64,000 nt of DNA, taken from positions 124,001-188,000 of the forward strand of contig NZ_BAOS01000028.1 of the NCBI RefSeq assembly GCF_002443295.1, written 5' to 3'. The position numbers were made by a program, and so were the translations under genes. Positions 35,101-43,531 of this stretch are shown one piece after another. The notes under the pieces were generated by a model that was not told the DNA's origin, made no database searches, and was given only the letters and a program-made list of their open reading frames with translations. This DNA is from Candidatus Scalindua japonica (lineage in GTDB: Bacteria > Planctomycetota > Brocadiia > Brocadiales > Scalinduaceae). Positions within the stretch are counted from its first letter, which is position 1. Every line of letters starts with the position of its first letter.

Positions 35101-36795
35101 TCAGTCACCATTCATGTGGTGTCGTTCATGGACAGGCCTAACGAATACGTTTGCAATAAGAGCGATTGCCAATAAACCGGCCATAACGTACATTGTTGTG
35201 TTGTATAGTGTTGGAGAAGGGTCAGTAACTCCGCTTGGAACGATTGCCATGAGATTGGAAATTGTTACTGTTTTCTGTTCGACGAGCTGTGAAAGCTGGC
35301 TTATTCCGGCGCCATATGTCCGTTCAAAAACTGCAGGGTCAGCTTTTGCAGCAAGTCCTTCAATAGCGTTTATCCGCGAAGCCTCCCGGAGTTGTGTAAT
35401 TGCCAGTGGACCCAGAACTCCCGCAGTGCTCCATGCGGTAAGCAGTCGGCCATGAATACCCCCTACATAGCGGGCCCCAAATATATCGGCAAGGTAAGCG
35501 GGAATCGTCGCAAAGCCCCCTCCATACATGGTAAAAATTATCATGGTAGCGCCGTAGAAAATAGTCAGCCATATTGCAGCAGGAGAAGCCTGGACTTTGA
35601 TAGCCGTATAGGGTATAGACAAATAGAGAAAAATACCAAGAGCAAAAAATATGTAATAGGTTACTTTACGGCCAATGTAATCGGAAATACTGGCCCAGAA
35701 AAAGCGACCTAACATATTGAAGACACTGATCATGAGGACATATGTACCCGCATATGCCGCATCAACAATGAATGGCAGAGTAGAACCAAATATTTCTGAC
35801 ATCATGGTTTTTGCCACGCCGATAACTCCAATACCGGCAGTAACATTAAAACAGAGGACGACCCAGAGCAGATAAAACTGAGGGGTCTTCAGCGCCTGGT
35901 CTATGTGAACATCGTTCTGAGAAATCATTTTGCTCTCTGCTTTTTCGGCAGTATGTGGGACCCAACCCTGAGGCAACCAGCCCTCGTGGGGAATTCTATA
36001 GGAAAAAGCAGCTATTGTCATGATGACAAAATAGATAATTCCCAGCGTAAAGAACGTTTCAGTCGCGCCGGTAGACCCGGAATTAACTACGTAAACACCC
36101 GGTTCCCCGGGTACAATCATCCTTGAAACGTCGTTGGCTCCAACGACAACTACTTCAGTAAGCTGTCCTGCAATTTCAGCAAACCGCCTGCCGCCTTCCG
36201 TAACCAGTTCAACGGCATCTATCGCACCTAAATATTCCGGTGCTTTATAAAAACATGCCAGCAGGTTATCAATGCTGAGCTTTGCTATTATAGCACCACC
36301 ACCAAAACCCATAATGGCCATTCCGGCGGCCATACCCCTTCTATCAGGAAACCACCGTATGAGAGTAGAGACCGGAGAGACATATCCAAGTCCCAGTCCG
36401 CAACCGCCTATAACACCATATCCGAAGTAAATTAACCACAACTGATGGGTCATTATGCCCGCACCACCAATCATGAAGCCCCCACCCCAACAGCAGGCCG
36501 CGACAAAACCAACCATTCTGGGGCCAACGGTTTCGAGCCACTTTCCCGCAAAAGCTGCAGCTAGTCCTAAAAAGACAATTGCAACGGAAAAAATCCAGAC
36601 TACCTGACCAAGAGACCAGTCGTCAGCAGAACTTGCCGCCCCACCGATTACTTTAATCAGTGCGGGGTTAAACATGCTCCACGCATAAACAGAACCGATA
36701 CACAAATGTATTGCAATAGATGCCGGTGGTACAAGCCAGCGATTAAAACCCGGTTTTGCTATGATATTTTTCTTGCTTAGTCCAAAGAATGACAT
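35101..36795 (-). CDS. MFS transporter, oxalate:formate antiporter (OFA) family
   Basis: Major facilitator protein of 564 residues with about 12 membrane helices. Seen: the OFA-like start (NRWLVPPASIAIHLCIGSVY, AWSMFNPAL), GYGVIGGCGLGLGYVSPVST at helix 4, and RWFPDRRGMAAGMAIMGFGGG in the loop 4-5 region. The C-terminal half contains FGARYVGGIHGRLLTAWSTAG. A periplasmic or cytoplasmic insert at about 195-240 makes it longer than the usual 420-450 residues. The substrate is probably a small carboxylate, but oxalate is not demonstrated. AGGAGAG precedes the ATG. It diverges from the hut operon across 500 bp and could supply it, but this is only context. Confidence 0.85.
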   Translation of the reverse strand: MSFFGLSKKNIIAKPGFNRWLVPPASIAIHLCIGSVYAWSMFNPALIKVIGGAASSADDWSLGQVVWIFSVAIVFLGLAAAFAGKWLETVGPRMVGFVAACCWGGGFMIGGAGIMTHQLWLIYFGYGVIGGCGLGLGYVSPVSTLIRWFPDRRGMAAGMAIMGFGGGAIIAKLSIDNLLACFYKAPEYLGAIDAVELVTEGGRRFAEIAGQLTEVVVVGANDVSRMIVPGEPGVYVVNSGSTGATETFFTLGIIYFVIMTIAAFSYRIPHEGWLPQGWVPHTAEKAESKMISQNDVHIDQALKTPQFYLLWVVLCFNVTAGIGVIGVAKTMMSEIFGSTLPFIVDAAYAGTYVLMISVFNMLGRFFWASISDYIGRKVTYYIFFALGIFLYLSIPYTAIKVQASPAAIWLTIFYGATMIIFTMYGGGFATIPAYLADIFGARYVGGIHGRLLTAWSTAGVLGPLAITQLREASRINAIEGLAAKADPAVFERTYGAGISQLSQLVEQKTVTISNLMAIVPSGVTDPSPTLYNTTMYVMAGLLAIALIANVFVRPVHERHHMNGD

Positions 36796-37226
36796 TGTAT
36801 TTTGCTCTCTCCTGATTGTTATAGTGTTATAGATGTTTGAAAATCGAAAAGTATTCGAATCATGTTATAGATAATTTTTAATCTTTCTTTGCCATATATC
36901 TGCAGGAAATAATGTTTCAAATGGGCTCATTAAAACAGAATATCTTAATATTACAACTTTTTTTTGAGTTTATAATGAGATTTAAAGCTTACTTAAATAA
37001 AAATTACTGGTATAAAGGGAAAAACAGCAATAGTGATTACTGATAATTTCCCTTTGATTCATAAGTTCTTGAGGGTTAAAATATTTCAGCTTGATGAAAA
37101 ATCAGATTACAACGAACACATATCTATCTATGAGAAAATTTCATGTTCTTTCAAGGTACCACGAAACTCGCCTGAGTGAATAAACTAAAGGCACAACAAA
37201 AATATAAAGTATCGAAAGTCAGAATC
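36796..37226. other. divergent intergenic region between the OFA transporter and hut operon
   Basis: A+T-rich spacer of 430 bp. I see no ORF and no clear operator. A strong hairpin begins at its right end in front of hutU. Confidence 0.4.
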
Positions 37227-37269
37227 AGTTTCCCTGTCTGCTTCCTGAGAGGAACCAGATAGGGAAACT
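37227..37269 (+). promoter_or_regulatory. long hairpin in the hutU leader
   Basis: AGTTTCCCTGTCTG (37227-37240) pairs with CAGATAGGGAAACT (37256-37269) over 14 bp, with one G-U. The loop holds a further 5-bp stem (TTCCT-GAG-AGGAA). It ends about 12 nt before the AAAGGAAAAGGGA ribosome binding site. No U-tract follows, so it is more likely an operator or an RNA control element than a terminator. Confidence 0.6.
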
Positions 37270-37293
37270 ATTTTCAGGTTAAAGGAAAAGGGA

Positions 37294-39336
37294 ATGAATC
37301 ACAATAATGATATTTCCGTGGCAATGACCATCCAACTCGAAGAGATATTTAATCAATTACCCCAAATGCCTGATTTTGTTAAAGGTGTCAGGAGGGCTCC
37401 CAAAAGGGAGTTTACTTTATCCCGGAAAGAGACGGGACTCGCCTTAAAAAATGCGCTTCGCTATACCCCCGAAAAATGGCACGCAGGACTGGCACCTGAA
37501 TTTCTAGAGGAGCTACTTTCTACAGGAAGGATTTATGGATACCGTTTCAGACCGAAAGGAAAGATAGCCTCTAAACCGGTTGATCAATACAACGGTAACT
37601 GCATAGAGGGGAAAGGGTTTCAGGTAATGATCGATAATAATCTTGATTTTGATATCGCACTTTATCCTTACGAACTGGTTACCTACGGTGAGACGGGACA
37701 GGTGTGTCAAAACTGGATGCAGTACAGGCTTATCAAGAAATATCTGGAAGAGTTGACGCGAAATCAGACGCTGGTCATCGAATCAGGCCATCCGGTCGGT
37801 CTATTTGAATCCGCACCTGAGTCACCACGGGTGATAATTACCAACGCCCTCATGGTGGGCTGCTTTGATGATCAGGAGAGCTGGCACAGAGCATCAGCAC
37901 TTGGTGTTGCAAATTACGGCCAGATGACAGCTGGTGGATGGATGTATATCGGGCCGCAGGGTATTGTTCATGGCACATACAGTACTATCCTGAATGCCGG
38001 AAGATTGAAACTCGAAATTGCAGAAGATAAAGATTTACGAGGACGTCTGTTTGTATCTTCCGGCCTTGGCGGAATGAGCGGTGCGCAGGGCAAAGCGGTA
38101 GAGATTGCCAATGGTGTCGGCATCATTGCTGAGGTTGATTATTCAAGAATCCAGACAAGGCACGAACAGGGCTGGATTGGCAGGATTGCTCATGATCCGG
38201 CGGAAGCATTCAATCTGGCGAAAGAGTATCAACAGAAAAAAGAGACCCTGTCAATTGCATTTTACGGAAACATTGTAGACCTGCTGGAGTATGCCGTAAA
38301 TAACAGTATTGCCATTGACCTGTTATCCGACCAGACCTCATGTCACGCAGCTTACGAAGGTGGGTATTGCCCTCAAGGTTTGTTCTTCGAAGAGCGCACA
38401 GAACTACTAAAGACGGATCACACAAAATTCAAGGAATATGTAGATCGGTCGTTAAAGCGTCACTTTCAATTGATAAAGACTATGGTAGATAGAGGGGTAT
38501 TCTTTTTTGATTATGGAAACAGCTTCTTAAAGGCGGTATTTGATGCTGGCGTTAAAGAAATCTGCAAAAACGGTAAAGATACAACCGAGGGATTTGTCTT
38601 TCCCTCTTATGTCGAAGATATCATGGGGCCGGTTTTATTTGATTATGGATATGGCCCGTTTCGATGGGTTTGCCTCAGTGGAAAGAAAGATGAACTCATC
38701 AAGACCGATAAAGCGGCCATGGAATGCATAGACCCAAACGCAAGATTCCAGGATAAAGATAACTATATCTGGATCAGAGATGCAGAAAAACATAACCTTG
38801 TTGTAGGTACACAGGCAAGAATATTATATCAGGATTCCGCGGGTAGAATGAATATTGCACTCAAATTCAATGAAATGGTCCGTAATGGAGAGGTTGGACC
38901 GGTGATGATTGGCAGAGACCATCACGATACTGGAGGTACCGACTCGCCATTCAGAGAAACGGCAAATATAAAGGACGGCAGTAATATTATGGCAGATATG
39001 GCTACACAGTGTTTTGCAGGAAACGTTGCAAGGGGTATGAGCCTGGTCACACTTCACAACGGCGGTGGCGTCGGTATTGGAAAGGCGATAAACGGTGGTT
39101 TTGGGCTCGTACTGGACGGAAGCAAGAGAGTAGACAACATCATCCGACTGGCAATACCCTGGGACGTCATGGGCGGTGTTGCAAGGAGAAGCTGGGCAAG
39201 AAATGAGAATTCGATTGAAACCTGTATCAAGTATAATATTGAACGTATAGGGAGAGATCACATTACGCTCCCTTTTATTGCAGATGATAAACTCGTGGAT
39301 AAACTTGTTTCAAACGCATTTGAGAAAAACATATGA
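37294..39336 (+). CDS. hutU: urocanate hydratase (urocanase)
   Basis: Second enzyme of histidine breakdown: converts urocanate to imidazolonepropionate using tightly bound NAD+ as an electrophile. Seen: the NAD-binding SSGLGGMSGAQGKA region (about residues 250-265), and near the C-terminus the ATQCFAGNVARGMSL and HNGGGVGIGKAINGG motifs. At 680 residues it belongs to the long urocanase type, about 120 longer than the E. coli/Bacillus type. The ribosome binding site AAAGGAAAAGGGA is good. It overlaps hutI by 4 bp (ATGA). Confidence 0.95.
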   Translation: MNHNNDISVAMTIQLEEIFNQLPQMPDFVKGVRRAPKREFTLSRKETGLALKNALRYTPEKWHAGLAPEFLEELLSTGRIYGYRFRPKGKIASKPVDQYNGNCIEGKGFQVMIDNNLDFDIALYPYELVTYGETGQVCQNWMQYRLIKKYLEELTRNQTLVIESGHPVGLFESAPESPRVIITNALMVGCFDDQESWHRASALGVANYGQMTAGGWMYIGPQGIVHGTYSTILNAGRLKLEIAEDKDLRGRLFVSSGLGGMSGAQGKAVEIANGVGIIAEVDYSRIQTRHEQGWIGRIAHDPAEAFNLAKEYQQKKETLSIAFYGNIVDLLEYAVNNSIAIDLLSDQTSCHAAYEGGYCPQGLFFEERTELLKTDHTKFKEYVDRSLKRHFQLIKTMVDRGVFFFDYGNSFLKAVFDAGVKEICKNGKDTTEGFVFPSYVEDIMGPVLFDYGYGPFRWVCLSGKKDELIKTDKAAMECIDPNARFQDKDNYIWIRDAEKHNLVVGTQARILYQDSAGRMNIALKFNEMVRNGEVGPVMIGRDHHDTGGTDSPFRETANIKDGSNIMADMATQCFAGNVARGMSLVTLHNGGGVGIGKAINGGFGLVLDGSKRVDNIIRLAIPWDVMGGVARRSWARNENSIETCIKYNIERIGRDHITLPFIADDKLVDKLVSNAFEKNI

Positions 39337-40607
39337 AAGGTAATGTAATAATCAAAAACGCCTCCCAGCTTGTAACCTGCAGTGGGTTTCAGGCTAAACA
39401 GGGGGGAGATATGTCCGAGTTACATATAATTAATGATGGAGCAGTGGTTATCGAAAAAGGGGTAATAACGGCTGTCGGCAAGTCCGGGGAGGTTTTGGAA
39501 AAGTTTACTGAAACAGAGTTCGATACTATTGATGCAACGGGTAAGGCTGTTTTACCCGGATTTATTGATTCCCATACCCACTTTGTCTTTGGTGGTTATA
39601 GAGCTGAGGAGTTTTCCTGGCGACTGGGTGGAGAAGATTATATGGAGATAATGAAACGAGGCGGTGGTATTGTTGCAACAGTAAATGCTACTCGGGAAGC
39701 ATCCAGGGAAGAGTTGATAGTGTCGGGGAGAAAACGTCTTGATTCAATGTTGTCATTTGGTGTTACTACTATTGAAGGAAAAAGCGGCTATGGGCTGGAT
39801 GAAAAGACAGAGATAAAGCAGCTGGAAGCCATGGTTGAATTAGACAAACATCATCCTGTGGATATTGTCAGGACTTTTCTTGGGGCACATGCGGTCCCTG
39901 AAAATTTTAAAAACAGAGAAGAGAAATTTATTGACTACATGGTAGACAATGTAATGCCACAAGTCGTCGATAGAAACCTTGCTGAATTTTGTGATGTTTT
40001 TTGCGAGAAAGAGGTATTCTCGGTAGAACAGTCAAGGCGGTTACTAACTAAAGCAAAAGAGTTTGGGTTTAAGTTGAAAATACATGCAGATGAAATCTTT
40101 CAACTTGGCGGCACTGAACTGGCAGCTGAACTTGGCGCGATTTCAGCCGACCATCTGCTCCATGCTTCTGACAAGGGCATTGCTGAATTGGCAGATGAAG
40201 GTGTTGTAGCTACACTTCTACCGGGAACAGCATTCAGTCTGAAGGAGTCATATGCTAAAGGAAGAAATATTGTTGATCAGGGTTGTGCGGTAGCGCTGGC
40301 AACAGATTTTAATCCTGGGAGTTGTCACACTGAATCGATACCACTGATTTTTGTTCTGGCCACTCTTTATACTGGCTTAACAATAGAAGAAGCGGTTACC
40401 TCATTAACGATAAATGGGGCTGCGGCAATTGACAGAGCAGATAAGGTAGGAAGTGTTGATGTGGGAAAATTCGGGGATCTAATAATCCTGGAATTTCCGT
40501 CATATAAATTTATCCCTTATCATATCGGTGTCAGTTGTGTGGAAAAAGTTATTAAAAACGGTATAATTGTATTTGATAAAGCAAATAAATCATGTTATCA
40601 GAACTGA
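39333..40607 (+). CDS. hutI: imidazolonepropionase
   Basis: Amidohydrolase-superfamily enzyme, 424 residues, opening the imidazolone ring to give formiminoglutamate. Seen: the metal-binding HTH in FIDSHTHFVFGGYRAEEF (about 80-97), the substrate-side RGGGIVATVNATR, the metal His in LKIHADEIF and the metal Asp in ATDFNPGSCHTESIP. The start overlaps the hutU stop by 4 bp, and its 3' end overlaps the cyclodeaminase gene by 16 bp. The three genes are therefore one tightly coupled operon. Confidence 0.96.
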   Translation: MKGNVIIKNASQLVTCSGFQAKQGGDMSELHIINDGAVVIEKGVITAVGKSGEVLEKFTETEFDTIDATGKAVLPGFIDSHTHFVFGGYRAEEFSWRLGGEDYMEIMKRGGGIVATVNATREASREELIVSGRKRLDSMLSFGVTTIEGKSGYGLDEKTEIKQLEAMVELDKHHPVDIVRTFLGAHAVPENFKNREEKFIDYMVDNVMPQVVDRNLAEFCDVFCEKEVFSVEQSRRLLTKAKEFGFKLKIHADEIFQLGGTELAAELGAISADHLLHASDKGIAELADEGVVATLLPGTAFSLKESYAKGRNIVDQGCAVALATDFNPGSCHTESIPLIFVLATLYTGLTIEEAVTSLTINGAAAIDRADKVGSVDVGKFGDLIILEFPSYKFIPYHIGVSCVEKVIKNGIIVFDKANKSCYQN

Positions 40608-41209
40608 CCATAAAAGAGTTTCTGAAAAAGGTAGCATCGGATTCTCCAGCTCCCGGTGGGGGAAGCGTGGCAGCTTTAAGCGCCGCGCTTGCGGCAAGTC
40701 TGACTGAAATGGTAGCAAACTTGACTATTGGTAAAAAAAGTTATGATGATGTTGGTGATGAGATGAAAGCCGTTGCGCAAGGTGCTTTACGTTTGAAAAA
40801 TGACCTTATCCTGACTATTGATAGCGATTCTAATGCTTATGATGATGTGATGGCTGCAATAAAGCTGCCAGGTAATAGCGAAGAGGAAAAGTACCTTAAA
40901 GAACAGAAGATTCAACGTGGGTTGAAACATGCAGTCACAGTGCCATTAGACGTAGCTGAATATGCTATCCAGGTAATGGAACTGGCCGGAAAGGCCGTGA
41001 AAAAGGGAAATAAAAATACCGTTACAGACGGTGCCGTTGCAGTTATGATGGCAAGAACGGCAGTTCTGTCCGCCATATACAATATTAAAATCAACTTGAA
41101 AGCGATAAAAAACAAAGCGTTTATCGACAAAACTTCAAAACGGGTTAAAGAACTTGAAACAGAAGCCTTAAACAGAGAACATGAGTTATTGTTGAATATA
41201 GATTTATAA
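40592..41209 (+). CDS. fchA: formiminotetrahydrofolate cyclodeaminase (FTCD C-domain)
   Basis: Stand-alone cyclodeaminase of 205 residues, converting 5-formimino-THF to 5,10-methenyl-THF and ammonia. It equals the C-terminal half of animal formiminotransferase-cyclodeaminase. Seen: the SPAPGGGSVAALSAALAASL start typical of the domain, followed by an all-helical body. The N-terminal formiminotransferase half is absent from this protein and from the window, so formiminoglutamate must be handled by an enzyme encoded elsewhere. It overlaps hutI by 16 bp, and its place in the hut operon supports the role. Confidence 0.92.
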   Translation: MLSELTIKEFLKKVASDSPAPGGGSVAALSAALAASLTEMVANLTIGKKSYDDVGDEMKAVAQGALRLKNDLILTIDSDSNAYDDVMAAIKLPGNSEEEKYLKEQKIQRGLKHAVTVPLDVAEYAIQVMELAGKAVKKGNKNTVTDGAVAVMMARTAVLSAIYNIKINLKAIKNKAFIDKTSKRVKELETEALNREHELLLNIDL

Positions 41210-41331
41210 TTTACCATACATATCTTTAAAAGTAATTCTTCCATGTAGTCTACTGTTTAGTGGTTTTTGACTTTTTATTTCCAATGCGAATACCTAAAAT
41301 TCTTCATTCACTTATCTTTTCCATGTTTATC

Positions 41332-43439
41332 GGGAGTATTCCCATTTTTTTGTAAATTTATTTAACGAGTCGGAGACTTTTCCTAGATTTTTTGTTTTTA
41401 ATTCTTTCTTGGTCGTCTTTTTTGTATTTTTCGATAATTTTATCGTACGTACCGTTATATTTCGCACATCTGATCTTGAGCATGTTATTAGCATTTTGGG
41501 CATACCACCAAGCTCCTGATCGTTTAAGCCTTGTATGGCTAATGAATTTATTAGCGCTTTCAATCGCACCGCTACCAATGTGATACCCTCCTCGCTTGGT
41601 GGTATCGTAATGCATCTTTTCGCAATGATTTGTAAGGTAGGTATAAAACTTATCAATTTTATCCTGAACCTCTTGAGTTTGCGCTTTCATCTTTCCAAGA
41701 CCGCCAAGCACATCTTCGTGGTCGCCAAAATGTATTCTTGTCAAAGTCGCCTCGCACCACTGGCGAGACTCTCTTGTCTCTTTTCCATAATGTGCGTTAC
41801 CCACACCATGTACATACTCTGAGCAATGGTAGTAGTCGAGGATTTCTTTTGCTGAGGGAAATATCTCTTTGCAACGGTTCCAAATCCAGTGAGCTCCGTC
41901 TCCTATGATTCCCAAGCGTATCTCCGCTTCGGGGATAAGACCTGCCTCCTTGATCTTCACTAGATCTTGAGCTAATTCGTGATCTTCGCAGACCTGATGC
42001 CAGCTGATTAAATGATTAATGCTTGTACCATCGATGAGATAAAGCCTAAAACCTTTAATCTCTTTCCATTCTCCTTTTCCTCTTTTCTCTTTGCGGCGGT
42101 GAGGGCTGGGCTCTGGACGCATCGGGCCGTGGGCTCCATCCAGGGCGAGCATCATAATGGGACGACGAAACTTATTCTTTGAGATGTTTTCTATCTTTTT
42201 GTGAATCTCTTCTTTAGACGGACAGATATCTAAAATCCCCACTTCCTGACCTATGGTATTCGTGGCCTCATGCATATGATGTTCGCTTAGCTTTACACCA
42301 GTTATCCTCTCGTAGGTCTCGCTGGCCGTCTCATAAGCGGTTTCGCTAGACAACCAGGCTTCAACATCCTGTATATCATACTGTTTCGAGGATCGAGACA
42401 ACCCAAGGGCTTCATCTAATGGATAATTTCCAAAACTGCACGCTCTGCAATAAAAATAAGGTCTCTCCAATTCAAATTGACCCGCAAGGGTCTGGATTGT
42501 CCTGGATAATTTGTCGTGCCTTTGCATGCTTTTGCCGCAATCGGGGCAGTCACAATTTTGCTGATTCAATAAATGACCGAACTTCCTCTTTATCAATCCA
42601 AGGATCATCTGACCCAATATTTCGGATCTTTCCTGAAAAACAGCTTTTGAGATTTCTCCTAAATCTTCCATTGGGTACTCTCGCTCAATCTTGTCAAGTC
42701 GCTTGTCCAAAAAGTCATAAAATAAAGTTCTCCAGTTCTCTGATGACTCTGCTTTTCTCGCCGCAAAACCCAAAAATATCTCCTCTTAAAATATTTCTAT
42801 TGTTCCCTGACTATATCCATCGCAGAGAGTAACGCCTGGCGCTCTAATATTGGCATTGATTGAAGTCTCGCCGTCCACCTTTGTGTTTTTCTCTTTATCC
42901 GTTCTCGTTCACGAAAGTTATTGCCAAGATAACGATATTCATGTAGTTCCACCGGAATATTATAGTTCATCCATAGCCACTCTGTCGCCACACCATGGTG
43001 ACAGGCCGCCTGATAACTATGTGTATGCCATCCCTTCAAAGACTCTCTGTATAAAAGCGACTCATAACCGGATATCATCACCATGCAGGGAAGTGATTTC
43101 AATAATTCCAAAAGTACCGTGTGGTCTTTATGGCTATATTCATATTTATAGAGCCGACCACTCTTCCTTCTTGTCTCGCGAAGGTACGGTGGGTCGCAAT
43201 ATATCAGCTCGTTGCCAGTGAAAGGATAATCATTCAGATAATTAATTGCGTCATCATGGACCAATTCAAAACCTGGTGGTTTAACATTCGTCCACATTTC
43301 AACAACATCCTGGTCTAATTCTATCCCAATATTACTTCTGGCAGGACGTTTGTTCCGCATAACTGCGCCACCGCCCAAATGTGTCTCTATGTAGACATCA
43401 TGGGGTGGCATAAGATTGATTAACTTTTGGAATACTCCC
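41332..43439 (-). mobile_element. ISKra4-like insertion element with methylase passenger
   Basis: A 2108-bp element bounded by perfect 11-bp terminal inverted repeats, GGGAGTATTCC at 41332-41342 and GGAATACTCCC at 43429-43439. It is flanked by a perfect 9-bp direct repeat ATGTTTATC (41323-41331 and 43440-43448). Inside, on the minus strand, lie a Dam-like methylase gene and then an ISKra4-type transposase gene 23 bp downstream. Ends beginning GGG and 9-bp duplications agree with what I remember of the ISKra4 subgroup. Intact flanks suggest recent insertion, downstream of the hut operon. Confidence 0.88.
41358..42773 (-). CDS. ISKra4-family transposase
   Basis: DDE transposase of 471 residues. 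Seen: an N-terminal helical region, paired zinc-binding Cys (NCDCPDCG at 73-80 and CRAC at 109-112), then a catalytic core with Asp212 (LALDGAH), Asp292 (GIIGDGAHWIW) and Glu405 (GSGAIESANK). The C-terminal signature is ISHTRLKRSGAWWYAQNANN followed by RCAKYNGT. It starts at TTG, justified by AAGAGGAG 7 nt upstream and by the lack of an earlier ATG. That ribosome binding site sits right behind the methylase stop, so the two genes are probably read from one transcript. The gene is intact. Confidence 0.93.
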   Translation of the reverse strand: MGFAARKAESSENWRTLFYDFLDKRLDKIEREYPMEDLGEISKAVFQERSEILGQMILGLIKRKFGHLLNQQNCDCPDCGKSMQRHDKLSRTIQTLAGQFELERPYFYCRACSFGNYPLDEALGLSRSSKQYDIQDVEAWLSSETAYETASETYERITGVKLSEHHMHEATNTIGQEVGILDICPSKEEIHKKIENISKNKFRRPIMMLALDGAHGPMRPEPSPHRRKEKRGKGEWKEIKGFRLYLIDGTSINHLISWHQVCEDHELAQDLVKIKEAGLIPEAEIRLGIIGDGAHWIWNRCKEIFPSAKEILDYYHCSEYVHGVGNAHYGKETRESRQWCEATLTRIHFGDHEDVLGGLGKMKAQTQEVQDKIDKFYTYLTNHCEKMHYDTTKRGGYHIGSGAIESANKFISHTRLKRSGAWWYAQNANNMLKIRCAKYNGTYDKIIEKYKKDDQERIKNKKSRKSLRLVK

Positions 43440-43441
43440 AT
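42797..43441 (-). CDS. Dam-type (D12 class) DNA adenine methylase, N-terminally shortened
   Basis: Adenine-N6 methyltransferase domain of 214 residues. Seen: AdoMet motif I as HLGGGAV (21-27), the acidic IELDQDVVEMW (40-50) and catalytic DPPY (83-86). The C-terminal region is also complete. The usual motif X (Y-x-GGK) before QKLINLMPPHDVYIE is missing, because the element's end cuts the frame there. The ATG has its first two bases in the target duplication and its third in the inverted repeat. A start at Met11 (43411) is the alternative wholly inside the element. Activity is uncertain without motif X. It could mark element DNA or regulate transposition, as Dam does for IS10, but that is inference. 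Confidence 0.85.
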   Translation of the reverse strand: MGVFQKLINLMPPHDVYIETHLGGGAVMRNKRPARSNIGIELDQDVVEMWTNVKPPGFELVHDDAINYLNDYPFTGNELIYCDPPYLRETRRKSGRLYKYEYSHKDHTVLLELLKSLPCMVMISGYESLLYRESLKGWHTHSYQAACHHGVATEWLWMNYNIPVELHEYRYLGNNFRERERIKRKTQRWTARLQSMPILERQALLSAMDIVREQ

Positions 43442-43469
43442 GTTTATCCGTGTCCAGTCGTTTGTTTAG

Positions 43470-43519
43470 CTTTTTGTACCAATTTGTACCCGCCTGACCG
43501 GTCTTTCGGGCAAGAAATT
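43470..43519. repeat. dispersed 50-bp repeat, copy B
   Basis: On the minus strand it contains CTTGCCCGAAAGACCGGTCA followed by GGCGGGTACAAATTGG, matching copy A (33971-34020) at 45 of 50 positions. It sits between the insertion element and the AddB-like gene. Confidence 0.7.
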
Positions 43520-43531
43520 TATGTCTAATAA

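Noticed and set aside
42774-42796. Right end of the insertion element between transposase and methylase
   Set aside because: The 23 bp hold only the transposase ribosome binding site and no match to the GGGAGTATTCC left end, whereas a perfect match with target duplication exists at 43429-43448.
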